DNA of 64,000 nucleotides from Acinetobacter sp. ANC 4169 (GTDB lineage Bacteria > Pseudomonadota > Gammaproteobacteria > Pseudomonadales > Moraxellaceae). Location of the stretch: contig NZ_NEGE01000011.1 in assembly GCF_002135355.1 (NCBI RefSeq), positions 1 through 64,000 on the forward strand, read 5' to 3'. Both the position numbers and the translations under genes were made by a program. A model generated the notes under the pieces. It made no database searches, had not been told where the DNA came from, and was given only the letters and a program-made list of their open reading frames with translations. Positions 1 through 8,722 of this stretch are shown piece after piece (within the stretch, counting starts at the first letter, position 1; each line of letters begins with the position of its first letter).

Positions 1-306
1 TTTGACCGCCTGTCTTCGGTGTTTGTATCGAATACCGTGCATGAAGAAAACCAGCCGGCACATTTGAAGCTGACCGATGCCTCGATTCCGGTGAACGTTA
101 ACCTGCCAAAATGGGATGAGCCTGCGCAGCGCTACTGCCCGGCCGGGGTCTATGAAATCATGGAAGACAGCGACGGTTCGAAACGCTTCCAGATCAATGC
201 AGCCAACTGTGTGCACTGCAAGACCTGCGACATTAAAGACCCATCACAAAACATCACTTGGGTAACACCTGAGGGTGGCGGTGGTCCTAATTATCCGAAC
301 ATGTAA
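1..306 (+). CDS. Electron transfer flavoprotein-ubiquinone oxidoreductase, C-terminal part (partial)
   Basis: The open frame runs in from the left edge, so only the last 101 or so residues are present. The tail has the spacing C-x2-C-x2-C (CVHCKTC) near residues 70-76 of the fragment, preceded by an upstream cysteine in RYCPAGVYE. This is the 4Fe-4S ferredoxin-like domain that closes ETF-QO. The family passes electrons from reduced ETF (acyl-CoA and amino-acid dehydrogenases) to ubiquinone at the inner membrane. The ending [10 protein letters not shown] is typical of bacterial ETF-QO. A strong terminator follows at 384-412. The FAD and quinone regions lie outside the window, so integrity cannot be judged. 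Confidence 0.9.
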   Translation, partial: FDRLSSVFVSNTVHEENQPAHLKLTDASIPVNVNLPKWDEPAQRYCPAGVYEIMEDSDGSKRFQINAANCVHCKTCDIKDPSQNITWVTPEGGGGPNYPNM

Positions 307-337
307 TTAGTATCCAAATATGTAATGTTTGATGCGG

Positions 338-362
338 CACGTTAAAACTTTGTTTTAACGTG
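338..362 (+). repeat. Perfect 11-bp inverted repeat after ETF-QO
   Basis: CACGTTAAAAC at 338-348 and its exact complement at 352-362 are separated by three bases. No T-run follows, so it is not a classical terminator. It lies between the ETF-QO stop codon and the terminator and could stabilise the mRNA 3' end or be a protein-binding palindrome. Confidence 0.5.
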
Positions 363-383
363 TCTCACCTTACCATTACAATA

Positions 384-412
384 AAAAATCCCTGCATCAC
401 GCAGGGATTTTT
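384..412 (+). terminator. Rho-independent terminator (bidirectional)
   Basis: AAAAATCCCTGC at 384-395 pairs perfectly with 401-412 around a five-base loop. The A-run on one side and T-run on the other let it work for ETF-QO and for the convergent TusA-family gene. Confidence 0.85.
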
Positions 413-449
413 TTATTTTAGCTTTTAGAAAAAATTATGCTGAATCGCT

Positions 450-707
450 CTAACCCTTCTGCACCAAATAATGAAATTCTTTATTGCCGTTTTCATCTAA
501 ACGTTCTTCTTGCAATAACAATTCATGTCCCAAGTGCATACAAAATTTTGGAATATCCCAAGAAGTTGAATTATCTGTCGCAAACACTTCAACCACATCG
601 CCAGACCTCGATTTACGAATCGCCTGATGCAGCATCATCACGGGTTCAGGACAACGTAATCCACGGGTATTTAATTGAATGCTTGGAGTGACAGAGGGTT
701 CAGACAT
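450..707 (-). CDS. tusA: TusA/SirA-family sulfurtransferase-like protein
   Basis: This 85-residue protein has the TusA-fold signature: the strand-helix start LNTRGLRCPEPVMMLHQA with Cys19 in the CPxP motif. That cysteine is the persulfide carrier in TusA proteins, which relay sulfur for tRNA thiolation and other sulfur trafficking. The remaining part, about residues 36-82, fits the small alpha/beta sandwich. The family contains several paralogous groups (TusA, YeeD, YedF), so the exact substrate is inferred only. It is a single-gene unit read toward ETF-QO, and it shares the terminator at 384-412. No frameshift or truncation is seen. Confidence 0.8.
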   Translation of the reverse strand: MSEPSVTPSIQLNTRGLRCPEPVMMLHQAIRKSRSGDVVEVFATDNSTSWDIPKFCMHLGHELLLQEERLDENGNKEFHYLVQKG

Positions 708-907
708 CAGAAAACTCAGGTTTAAAATCTGCGATTATTTTAGCATAAACATAAACACCCTGTGATGTGCAGGAAAATGAAGAAGATAGTCTCTTTTTCT
801 GACTCATTTGCCTATGGATTAGATGAATATTAGCGATAGACAACTGTATTTTCTACGGTATGATTAAAATTATGTATTTTAGATATTAAGAGTCTTTAGG
901 AAAGATC

Positions 908-1747
908 ATGCACGAGGAATCAGGCCCGTCGTGGGGCATGCGCGGCTTACGCAAATGGCTGGGTACAGCACCCGAAACTCGCGACGAACTGCTAAAATTA
1001 GTACAAGATTCACGTCGTTTTTTAGAACCCGATACGGTTGCCATGCTTGAAGGCGTGCTTGACCTTCCAGCAACCAAAATTCGTGAGGTCATGACTCCGC
1101 GAACCGCCATGATCAGCTTACAAGAAGATGATCAGCTATTCGATATTCTGCATGTGCTGGTTGAATCTGCCCATTCACGTTTTCCTGTTTTTTCATCTGT
1201 CCAGCCGGATAATGTGGTCGGCATTTTATTGGCCAAAGACCTATTGCCATTTCTGACCGAGCCGACATCCAAAGTGGACATTCGCGCACTCATGCGCCAA
1301 CCGCTGTTTGTGCCGGAAAGTGCCCGTTCTGACCAGGTCATGCGGATGTTGAAAAACACCCAGACCCATATTGCTGTCGTGATTGATGAATATGGAACTA
1401 CTTCAGGCCTAGTCACGCTGGAAGATATTCTGGAAGAGATTGTCGGTGAAATTGAAGATGAACACGACAAGGTGGATGAAGAAGCCCAGTACATTATTCC
1501 CGATAATGACCCACACACGGCGAATACCTGGCTTGTTCAAGCACTTACACCAATTGAACACTTTAACAATGTTTTAGATGCTGATTTTTCCGATGATGAA
1601 GTAGAAACTGTCGGCGGTTTATTGCTTCAAGAAATTGGTTTAGTCAGCGATTTACAAGGTCAAGTGATTGAACTTGAAAATTGGGAATTCACCATTGTAG
1701 AAGCAGATGCACGTACTATTCATCTGATTCGAGCTGTCCGTAAATGA
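908..1747 (+). CDS. corC: CorC/HlyC-family CBS-domain protein
   Basis: This 279-residue soluble protein has two CBS domains (about 61-120 and 126-185, including DEYGTTSGLVTLEDILEEIV at 160-179) and a C-terminal CorC_HlyC domain (about 195-279). It lacks the membrane domain of the long forms, matching E. coli CorC/YbeX. The family is linked to magnesium and cobalt efflux and, in E. coli, to ribosome maturation; which applies here is not shown. The start is supported by AGGA a few bases upstream. The stop overlaps the lnt start in an ATGA arrangement, so the two genes are translationally coupled as in the conserved ybeX-lnt pair. Confidence 0.88.
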   Translation: MHEESGPSWGMRGLRKWLGTAPETRDELLKLVQDSRRFLEPDTVAMLEGVLDLPATKIREVMTPRTAMISLQEDDQLFDILHVLVESAHSRFPVFSSVQPDNVVGILLAKDLLPFLTEPTSKVDIRALMRQPLFVPESARSDQVMRMLKNTQTHIAVVIDEYGTTSGLVTLEDILEEIVGEIEDEHDKVDEEAQYIIPDNDPHTANTWLVQALTPIEHFNNVLDADFSDDEVETVGGLLLQEIGLVSDLQGQVIELENWEFTIVEADARTIHLIRAVRK

Positions 1748-3303
1748 GAACTTACTTTGATAAGCTGTTAAATTCATCTCAACAACAAAAACAGCTCCCG
1801 TTTATTTATCCCTTTTTAATTTCGCTTTTTTCAGGTGCCATGTTCAGTTTTGCGCTGGCACCTTATTATTACTGGTGGTTGGCACTGCTATCCCCAGCCC
1901 TGCTCTATGCTTCACTACGTAAACGTTCAGCAAAGCAGGCTTTTGGCATTGGCTGGGCCTATGGCTTTGGTTTATGGTTTGTTGGCGCATTTTGGCTATA
2001 TACCTCCATCCATGTCTATGGGGATACCAGTTCTTTTGTCAGTGTATTAATGATTGCCTTCATGGCATTGTTAATGGGCTTGTTTACCGCGTTGCAAACC
2101 TGGATCTATCGTCGATTCTTCCCTGAAACGCCACTGACTTTTGCACCGCTTTGGGTGTTCTTTGAGTGGGCAAAAACCTGGGTATTTACCGGCTTTCCTT
2201 GGCTATTTGCAGGTTATGCCTTTACTGAACGTTTCCTGGATAACTATGCACCACTGTTTGGGATCTTCGGTGTCTCGTTTGTGGTGATTATCTTGGCCTG
2301 TGCGCTGGTGGAAATCCTGAATAAACGCATATTCTGGATTATCCCTTCAGCCCTGATACTGCTGGGTGCTTGGGGTGCTTCCCATCTTCAGTTTGTGGAA
2401 CAAAAAGATGAGAAGCCGCTTTCGGTTTCCCTGATTCAAGGCAATATTCCGCAAGACCTGAAATGGCTAACCGAGTATCAAGTCAAAACCTTGATGATCT
2501 ATGCCAATTTAAGCCGCACTGAATGGGGACGCGATCTGATTGTCTGGCCAGAATCTTCGATTCCCATGTTCCAGACCGATATCGAACCTTTCCTCGATGC
2601 CATGAAAGTTCAGGCAGAAAAATCTGGAACAGCTTGGGTCACCGGCCTTCCTTATTGGGATTTGAAAGAATCCAAAATTGAACAGCACCCGATGTATTAC
2701 AACAGCATTATGGCAATGGGTGATGAGTCTGAAGGCTTGTATAAAAAGCAACGTCTGGTTCCGTTTGGCGAATATGTACCTTTATCTGGCTGGCTCAGTT
2801 GGGTACTGCCGGCATTGCAAAATGACCCTTCCATGAGTGGTTTTTCTCGTGGTGCCCGTGACCAAAAACCATTAGACGTAAAAAATCATGCGCTGGGTGC
2901 AGCTATCTGTTATGAAGTGGCTTATCCAAACCTGACCCGTCGCAATGCCAGTCAAAGCGATTATCTGGTTACGGTCTCCAATGATGCCTGGTTTACCGGT
3001 ACTGCGGGACCTTGGCAACATTTACAAATGGTGCAAATGCGCGCCAAAGAAAATGGCCGCTGGTTTATTCGTGCCACCAATACCGGTGTAACTGCCTTTA
3101 TTGATCACAACGGGCATATTGTGAAACAGGCACCGACCGATCAAACAGCCATTCTTCGTGGTGAACTGCCTGCAATGCAAGGTGAAACCTTGTATATGCG
3201 CTTAAGCGACTGGCCAGTGCTGATTGTGTCGATCTTGCTATTACTGCTGGGTTGGCGCTTCCGTCCACGTAAGGTTGATGTGTCGTTTAAATCACGACGT
3301 TAA
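1744..3303 (+). CDS. lnt: Apolipoprotein N-acyltransferase
   Basis: Lnt adds the third acyl chain to the N-terminal cysteine of lipoproteins in the inner membrane, before Lol sorting. The 519-residue protein has about seven hydrophobic segments in residues 20-215, then a nitrilase-like periplasmic domain (about 227-480) and a last membrane helix near 490-505. The catalytic triad is visible: Glu270 in WPESS, Lys335 in YKKQRLVPFGEYVP and Cys389 in AICYEVAYPN. The start overlaps the corC stop. A terminator at 3355-3383 closes the operon. Possible client in this window: the lipoprotein at 36358-37869. Confidence 0.96.
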   Translation: MRTYFDKLLNSSQQQKQLPFIYPFLISLFSGAMFSFALAPYYYWWLALLSPALLYASLRKRSAKQAFGIGWAYGFGLWFVGAFWLYTSIHVYGDTSSFVSVLMIAFMALLMGLFTALQTWIYRRFFPETPLTFAPLWVFFEWAKTWVFTGFPWLFAGYAFTERFLDNYAPLFGIFGVSFVVIILACALVEILNKRIFWIIPSALILLGAWGASHLQFVEQKDEKPLSVSLIQGNIPQDLKWLTEYQVKTLMIYANLSRTEWGRDLIVWPESSIPMFQTDIEPFLDAMKVQAEKSGTAWVTGLPYWDLKESKIEQHPMYYNSIMAMGDESEGLYKKQRLVPFGEYVPLSGWLSWVLPALQNDPSMSGFSRGARDQKPLDVKNHALGAAICYEVAYPNLTRRNASQSDYLVTVSNDAWFTGTAGPWQHLQMVQMRAKENGRWFIRATNTGVTAFIDHNGHIVKQAPTDQTAILRGELPAMQGETLYMRLSDWPVLIVSILLLLLGWRFRPRKVDVSFKSRR

Positions 3304-3354
3304 AATCCCTTCCAACCTCCCTTTAATAGAGGGGGGCGTTGTTAAAATGAAATA

Positions 3355-3383
3355 AAAAACCGAGATAAATATCTCGGTTTTTT
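3355..3383 (+). terminator. Bidirectional terminator between lnt and csaA-like gene
   Basis: AAAAACCGAGAT (3355-3366) pairs perfectly with 3371-3382 around an AAAT loop, with T-runs in both directions. It ends just outside the stop codon of the minus-strand gene. Confidence 0.85.
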
Positions 3384-3384
3384 G

Positions 3385-3723
3385 TTACAACAATTTTGTC
3401 CCCAGTGGAACCTCAATATCCGGTGTACATAACACCACCTGCCCTGCCTCATTATGAAAGCCTGTGACCAGACATTCTGACTGGATTGGACCAATTTGCT
3501 TTTTGGGAAAATTCACAACTGCGACCACCAACTTTCCTATCAGCTGCTCAGGTTGATATAAATCGGTAATCTGAGCGCTCGATTTTTTTATTCCTAATTC
3601 GTCACCAAAATTTACATATAAAATATAAGCCGGCTTTCTGGCCTGTTCAAATACTTCTGCGCGAATGACTCGTCCTACCCGCAATTCAACCTTTATAAAA
3701 TCCTGCCAATCAATCTGCTGCAT
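3385..3723 (-). CDS. csaA: CsaA-like tRNA-binding domain protein
   Basis: The 112-residue protein is a stand-alone tRNA-binding OB fold, like the C-terminal domain of MetRS and the CsaA/YgjH proteins. Visible hallmarks are the opening KVELRVGRVIRAE, the IKKSSAQIT segment in the middle and the ending segments VAVVNFPKKQIGP and LCTPDIEVPLGTKL. CsaA was described in Bacillus as a secretion chaperone, but the fold indicates RNA binding; the role here is inferred. It is monocistronic and convergent with lnt. Confidence 0.85.
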   Translation of the reverse strand: MQQIDWQDFIKVELRVGRVIRAEVFEQARKPAYILYVNFGDELGIKKSSAQITDLYQPEQLIGKLVVAVVNFPKKQIGPIQSECLVTGFHNEAGQVVLCTPDIEVPLGTKLL

Positions 3724-3864
3724 TGTTCACTCACACCGTATAGTTTTCTATTTCTTGTCGAAAATTCTAATTCATATGTGGTGACTTCCTATACAACAAA
3801 TCTGACAATCGATGACTTAAAAATGACAATTTTAATAAGATGAGTTTCTAAATCTGAAGCGATA

Positions 3865-3894
3865 AAAAAACCGGAATCTTCATCCCGGTTTTTT
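3865..3894 (-). terminator. Terminator of the small membrane protein gene
   Basis: AAAAAACCGG (3865-3874) and CCGGTTTTTT (3885-3894) form a perfect stem with a ten-base loop, 13 bases beyond the stop codon of the gene at 3908-4243. Confidence 0.75.
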
Positions 3895-3907
3895 GATTCA
3901 ATTGGTT

Positions 3908-4243
3908 TTATAACTGGGTGACCAGATAGGACACCATGACAGTTAAAAACACCATAGGAATATAGCGATAAATTTTTACTACCATGTGTTCTAAAGCTGA
4001 AGTCTGTTGTTGTTTTAAATTGAGTACCGTCGCTTTTAAGGCAGACCAAAAGCACAATATAAATAATGCACTCAATACACTGATTGCAAAAAAGCCTACC
4101 ATAATCTGGCTACTTCCTTCGGTTGCATTCCATAATGTTAAAATGCCCTGACTCATGGGAAGCAAACTCAAAATTAAAAGAACAGACTTGAGCATTGCCC
4201 AATGAAATTGGTTAATTTCATCCGATATTATTAATGCTTTCAT
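3908..4243 (-). CDS. Small predicted inner-membrane protein of unknown function
   Basis: I do not recognise the family. The 111-residue product shows three or four hydrophobic stretches: one near residues 15-35 (LKSVLLILSLLPMSQGILTL), one near 45-70 and one at the C-terminus (VFLTVMVSYLVTQL). The start at 4243 is preferred over an in-frame start 15 codons upstream because GGGGAG sits seven bases before it. The AT-rich region from 4244 to 4526 separates it from gspG, and it has its own terminator. Function cannot be inferred from neighbours. Confidence 0.6.
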   Translation of the reverse strand: MKALIISDEINQFHWAMLKSVLLILSLLPMSQGILTLWNATEGSSQIMVGFFAISVLSALFILCFWSALKATVLNLKQQQTSALEHMVVKIYRYIPMVFLTVMVSYLVTQL

Positions 4244-4447
4244 TCCATTCTCCCCGGCAAAACCGTTGCCATTCAGAACATTATGCAAGCTTTTGAATAA
4301 ATAGAAAGTCTATTTCCATTCACATATAATCATTATTGTAACTATCAAATATGGGAATAATTCTTATTATAACTCTCAAACAGCCAATATTATATAATTT
4401 TAATTAAATTCAATAACTTAATATATATTTTATAATTAAGATTTATT

Positions 4448-4490
4448 ATCACTTCACTTAGTATTGAATAACCAGATAAAGTGAAGTGAT
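4448..4490. repeat. Perfect 12-bp inverted repeat downstream of gspG
   Basis: ATCACTTCACTT at 4448-4459 is exactly complementary to 4479-4490, with a 19-base AT-rich interval. It lies 36 bases beyond the gspG stop. In the gspG direction the stem is followed by AATAAATCTTAAT, a poor U-tract, so termination is only possible, not clear. Protein binding or mRNA stabilisation are alternatives. Confidence 0.5.
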
Positions 4491-4526
4491 ATATTTCATA
4501 TCCTTAAAATAATTAAGACTTTTTAA

Positions 4527-5102
4527 TTAAGGTTGATAATAAATATCGGCATCTGTACCTTCACCGCCTTCTTTACCGTCGGCACCAAAAGAATATAAAT
4601 CGAATGGACGGCCTTCAGCACCAGGAATTACATATTGAATATCATTATCCCAACTGTCTTTGGGATAACCCCCTTTGACATAACCACCCTGCATCCAGTT
4701 TTTTGCCGAAGCCGGCTGATTCACCAAAGCATCTAAACCGCCATCTTGCATGGAAGGATATTTACCATTATCGAGTTTATATTGATCCAAAGCGCCGGCC
4801 ACACCTTTTAAGGTAATTGCAGAAGTATCGACTTTGGCTTTTTCACCACGCCCCATCACATTCGGAACGATGAGTGCTGCAAGCACACCCAGAATAACAA
4901 TCACCACCATCACTTCAATGAGGGTAAAGCCTGAGTGAGTGTGAGCAAAGCTACGCTTTGCACGAACGCAAGACCGAGAGCTATGCTCGAGGTGGCACAT
5001 AGAACCATCACTCGACCTGAGAGGCGTTACCTCGCAAGAAAGTCCGAAAGCTATGCTTGAGGAGGTTTGAATATCATTCACGACAATCTCTTTGTGTTGC
5101 AT
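4527..5102 (-). CDS. gspG: Type II secretion major pseudopilin GspG with an inserted leader segment
   Basis: GspG is the main subunit of the type II secretion pseudopilus. The mature part is complete: G|FTLIEVMVVIVILGVLAAL (prepilin cleavage site plus hydrophobic helix), then the GspG globular domain ending in the acidic, calcium-site-like loop GADGKEGGEGTDADIYYQP. The oddity is the leader. From the start chosen here (MQHKEIVVND, AGGAA about 12 bases upstream) the leader is 58 residues, where pseudopilins usually have fewer than about 25. Residues 14-56 are encoded by a structured repeat element (see 4945-5065) that is open in this frame. Alternative starts are ATG 5123, GTG 5132, or ATG 5000 inside the element, which would give a 24-residue leader. 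It lies 10-40 bases after gspF, depending on start. Confidence 0.88.
   Translation of the reverse strand: MQHKEIVVNDIQTSSSIAFGLSCEVTPLRSSDGSMCHLEHSSRSCVRAKRSFAHTHSGFTLIEVMVVIVILGVLAALIVPNVMGRGEKAKVDTSAITLKGVAGALDQYKLDNGKYPSMQDGGLDALVNQPASAKNWMQGGYVKGGYPKDSWDNDIQYVIPGAEGRPFDLYSFGADGKEGGEGTDADIYYQP
4945..5065. repeat. Structured repeat element inserted in the gspG leader region
   Basis: The segment holds two imperfect 22-base direct repeats, 4974-4995 and 5044-5065, with 19 of 22 bases identical. Each carries a small hairpin (GAGC-TAT-GCTC at 4978-4988; AAGC-TAT-GCTT at 5048-5058). One end is a 7-bp palindrome GCAAAGC-TAC-GCTTTGC at 4945-4961. The translation is unlike any pseudopilin leader (many Cys, Ser, Arg), while flanking gspG sequence is normal. 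I infer a small non-autonomous or REP-like intergenic element. Its exact ends and any target-site duplication cannot be fixed without an uninterrupted allele. No second copy was seen in this window. Confidence 0.65.
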
Positions 5103-5141
5103 TTTGGCTTTATTCCTATTCATCTTTTTCACGCAATTTTA

Positions 5142-6347
5142 TTAAATCATATTATTCATATTCACGATTGGCAGCATCACCGCAATCACAATCACCAGCA
5201 CAATACTTGCCATTAAAATCAGCATCAGCGGTTCAAGCAGAGCCAGCAAAGTTGAAATGAGGGTGGTCACTTCCCGATCCTGCATGGTAGAGGCACGTGC
5301 CAGCATACGATCCAGTTCCCCAGAGGCTTCACCACTTTTGATCATTTGTACCATCATCGGGGGGAAATAACCACTACGGTCCAGTTGTGTGGCCAGGTTA
5401 CCCCCTTCGGTAACGCGTTCGGCAGCCAGATTGACAGCATCTCGAATCACCCAGTTATTACTGACTGCGGCGCCAATCTTCAATGCATCTACCAAAGGTA
5501 CGCCAGATTGGGTCAAAATAGATAAGGTACTGGCAAAACGGGCGGCATTGATACCACGTGACAATTTACCCAATAATGGCAATTTCAGCGTTAAACGATC
5601 AAATGCATAATGTCCGGCTGTGGTTCTTAAAAAGCGTAGCAGCCCAGTAAAACCCACCACGCCCGCGACCAGTAAAAATGGCCAGGCCACCCGGATAAAA
5701 TCGCTGGCTTTCATTAAGGCAACCGTGATCCATGGCAAGGCATCTTTACTCTGGTCAAAAGTCTTGACGATGTCGGGAACCACATAAGTCATCAGCCCCA
5801 TCACAATGGCAAAGGACATCAGCATCAAGATAATCGGATAAATCATCGCACCCTGCACTTTTTTCTGCATGGTAAAGCGATTTTCAGTGTAATCTGCTAA
5901 CTGATCCAGAATTAAATCCAGATGTCCCGAGCGTTCACCCGCTGCGATGGTCGCGATATATAAATCCGGTAAACGCCCTGCTTGCTGCAAAGCATTGGCG
6001 AGTGAATGCCCTTCCATGACTTTGGAACGCACTGACATCAACAGGTTCTGTACATGGGCTTTTTCACTTTGCTTACCCACAGCCCGCAGTGCTTCCTCTA
6101 AAGGAATTGCAGCTGCCACCAAAACCGAAAGCTGACGGGTAAATAGTGCCAAATCATAAGCGGTAATTTTTTTCTGAAACCAGCGGGTGGAGTTATGCTT
6201 ATCTTTTTGCTCGACAGGATCAACCGTCACAGGAATAAGCGCTTTGTCTCTGAGCTGTTGACGGATTTGACGTGCCGAGTCACCCTCTAGCACGCCTTTT
6301 TGCTGCTTCCCTGAAGCATCAATGGCAGTAAATTGATATGCAGGCAT
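5142..6347 (-). CDS. gspF: Type II secretion inner-membrane platform protein GspF
   Basis: GspF forms the inner-membrane platform on which the GspE ATPase drives pseudopilus assembly. The 401 residues show the family layout: N-terminal cytoplasmic segment (MPAYQFTAIDASGKQQKGVL), two repeated GspF domains (about 68-190 and 270-395) each starting with an FTRQL or FASTLSIL type segment, and three membrane helices (near 168-190, 218-240 and 370-395). It precedes gspG on the same strand; the other gsp genes are not here, consistent with dispersed T2SS loci in Acinetobacter. It is paralogous to pilC at 60321. Confidence 0.93.
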   Translation of the reverse strand: MPAYQFTAIDASGKQQKGVLEGDSARQIRQQLRDKALIPVTVDPVEQKDKHNSTRWFQKKITAYDLALFTRQLSVLVAAAIPLEEALRAVGKQSEKAHVQNLLMSVRSKVMEGHSLANALQQAGRLPDLYIATIAAGERSGHLDLILDQLADYTENRFTMQKKVQGAMIYPIILMLMSFAIVMGLMTYVVPDIVKTFDQSKDALPWITVALMKASDFIRVAWPFLLVAGVVGFTGLLRFLRTTAGHYAFDRLTLKLPLLGKLSRGINAARFASTLSILTQSGVPLVDALKIGAAVSNNWVIRDAVNLAAERVTEGGNLATQLDRSGYFPPMMVQMIKSGEASGELDRMLARASTMQDREVTTLISTLLALLEPLMLILMASIVLVIVIAVMLPIVNMNNMI

Positions 6348-6499
6348 TGTGATGCTCTAATTTTCCAAAATTTGCTTCAGCGCAGTTGCGTCTGACTACC
6401 AAAATCATTCATATTCTTATACATAAATGATTTGCTCACTCTAACATAACTCGACCTTTAGCACGACGAAATTTGATCAGGACGCTTTGACCCTTATTT

Positions 6500-8722
6500 A
6501 TGCCAAATACACCATCGACTCCAGCCGACATTTATCGCATTCGTGTTGCTGTACCCGTACATATCTATGACTGTTTCGATTACACCGTAACGGCTGAACA
6601 ATATCAGCAAGCCGAAGTGGGAGCGCGTGTCGCCGTGTCATTTGGACGGCAAAATCTGGTCGGGATCATTGTTGAAAAATTAACAGCCGATACCCCGATT
6701 GATCCGCGTTTTAAGCTTAAAGCCATCACCGAGCTGTTAGATGAGCATGCTCTTTTAGATCAAAAAACCTTAAATTTACTGACCTGGTCAGCGCAATATT
6801 ACCAATTTCCGATTGGTGAAGTATTTCAGAGCGCTTTACCGACATTTTTACGTCAGGGCAAACCGTATAATTTATTGGCCCGGATGTGGAAAGTGCTGGA
6901 TTTGGCTGCTGAAGCCAAACTGACCCGCTCTGAAAAACAGCAACAAGCGTATAAAGTTTTAAAACTGCATCCTCAAGGCACCACAGAAAATATCTTAAAT
7001 TTGGCTGGGGTTGAAACGGCGACACTCAAAACGCTGGAAAAAAAGGCCATTGTGGAATGTGTTCTGGAACATCAGGATTTTAGTCCCCAGCCGGTCACTC
7101 TGGCACAAATGCCCTTAACCGCCAATGAAGATCAGAAGAAAGCCATTCAACAGGTATTGAAAGCACAGAAACAATATCAGGCTTTTTTGCTGGATGGTCT
7201 CACTGGTAGCGGTAAAACCGAAGTCTATTTGCAGATCATGCAAGAGGTACTAAAACAGGGCAAGCAAGTCTTGGTTTTAGTCCCCGAAATTGGGCTTACT
7301 CCACAAACCATCAGCCGTTTCCAGTCGCGCTTTCATGGCAATATCGTATTGCTACATTCAGGACTAAACGATTCTAAACGCCTGCAAGCCTGGCAGGCTG
7401 CACAAACAGGCAAAGCCTCCATCATTTTAGGAACACGTTCTGCCATTTATACGCCGTTGCCAAATCTGGGACTGATCATTCTCGATGAAGAACATGACCT
7501 GTCCTTTAAACAGCAGGAAGGTTTTCGCTACCATGCGCGGGATGTAGCGATGTATCGTGCCCATCTTGAAAATTGTCCAATTATTTTAGGTTCAGCAACA
7601 CCGAGCATTGACAGTTATGCGCTGGTTGAATCGGGGAAAATAACCCGTTTAGAGCTGAACCAGCGTGCCGGTGCCGCAGTGATGCCAAAGATTCATCTGA
7701 TTGATCTGAAAATTGCGCAAAAACAAAATGGCATCAGTCAAAACCTGATTGAAGAAATTCAAAAGCGGCTGGATAAAAAAGAACAGGTGCTGGTGTTCTT
7801 GAACCGCCGGGGTTATGCACCGGTGCTGATTTGTGAAAGCTGTGCCTGGCAGGCCAAGTGCCCGCATTGTGATGCCAACTTTACCGTGCATCGACAGCCT
7901 TATCAGCATCTGCATTGTCATCACTGCGGCAGCATTCACCGCATGCCCGATCATTGCCCGCAGTGCAAGCATAGCGAATTAAAACCGATTGGTCTGGGCA
8001 CCGCCAAAGTGGAAGAACATTTACAACAACTGTTCCCCAACTTTGACGTGATCCGTGTCGATCGCGATTCCACCAGTCGGGTCGGCAGCTGGCAGAAAAT
8101 TTATGACAAGATTCAAAAAAGCGAACCGGTGATTCTGCTCGGTACCCAGATGCTGGCCAAAGGACACCATTTTCCCTATGTGACTTTGGTGGCGATTCTG
8201 GATATTGATTCTGGCTTACTCAGCGTGGATTTCCGTGCCACCGAACGCACGGCACAACTGATTGTACAGGTTGCAGGACGTGCGGGACGCGGTGAACGTA
8301 AAGGCGAAGTCTATTTACAAACCTTACGGCCAGACCATCCCCTGCTGAATACCTTAATTCAGGATGACTACCGTCATTTTGTCAAACAGACGCTAAAAGA
8401 ACGCCTAGCTGCATTGCTGCCGCCTTTTCGTTATGCTGCCCTGATTCGCTGTGAATCAAAAAGTCAGGAACAGCATCAAGAGTTCTTGCAGCAGCATGCC
8501 CAGGCGCTCAGACAGGTTTCGGAAAACCTGATTGATATCTGGGGGCCAATTCCCGCACCGATGGAACGCAAGGCCGGACGTTATCAGGCACATATGGTGC
8601 TGTTATCGCAAGATCGTGCCCGATTACATTTTTATATTCGTGGCTGGTGGCAAAACATGTTGCATCAAAAGCCCTCAACCATGAAACTAACACTCGATAT
8701 AGATCCTCAGGAATTAAGCTAA
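6500..8722 (+). CDS. priA: Primosomal replication restart helicase PriA
   Basis: PriA recognises stalled or recombined forks and reloads the replisome. The 740-residue protein shows the N-terminal DNA-binding domain (about 10-110), Walker A GLTGSGKT at 233-240, DEEH box at 329-332, GSATPS at 364-369, the helicase motif VAGRAGRGERKGEV and eight zinc-binding cysteines (C445, C448, C454, C457, C473, C476, C486, C489) inserted in the helicase core. Length matches the family. It is divergent from gspF with a 152-base gap. A moderate hairpin with a T-run follows at 8721-8753. Confidence 0.96.
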   Translation: MPNTPSTPADIYRIRVAVPVHIYDCFDYTVTAEQYQQAEVGARVAVSFGRQNLVGIIVEKLTADTPIDPRFKLKAITELLDEHALLDQKTLNLLTWSAQYYQFPIGEVFQSALPTFLRQGKPYNLLARMWKVLDLAAEAKLTRSEKQQQAYKVLKLHPQGTTENILNLAGVETATLKTLEKKAIVECVLEHQDFSPQPVTLAQMPLTANEDQKKAIQQVLKAQKQYQAFLLDGLTGSGKTEVYLQIMQEVLKQGKQVLVLVPEIGLTPQTISRFQSRFHGNIVLLHSGLNDSKRLQAWQAAQTGKASIILGTRSAIYTPLPNLGLIILDEEHDLSFKQQEGFRYHARDVAMYRAHLENCPIILGSATPSIDSYALVESGKITRLELNQRAGAAVMPKIHLIDLKIAQKQNGISQNLIEEIQKRLDKKEQVLVFLNRRGYAPVLICESCAWQAKCPHCDANFTVHRQPYQHLHCHHCGSIHRMPDHCPQCKHSELKPIGLGTAKVEEHLQQLFPNFDVIRVDRDSTSRVGSWQKIYDKIQKSEPVILLGTQMLAKGHHFPYVTLVAILDIDSGLLSVDFRATERTAQLIVQVAGRAGRGERKGEVYLQTLRPDHPLLNTLIQDDYRHFVKQTLKERLAALLPPFRYAALIRCESKSQEQHQEFLQQHAQALRQVSENLIDIWGPIPAPMERKAGRYQAHMVLLSQDRARLHFYIRGWWQNMLHQKPSTMKLTLDIDPQELS

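Noticed and set aside
437..691. Plus-strand reading frame opposite the TusA-family gene
   Set aside because: It is the antisense shadow of a gene with clear CPxP family motif, and has no family features.
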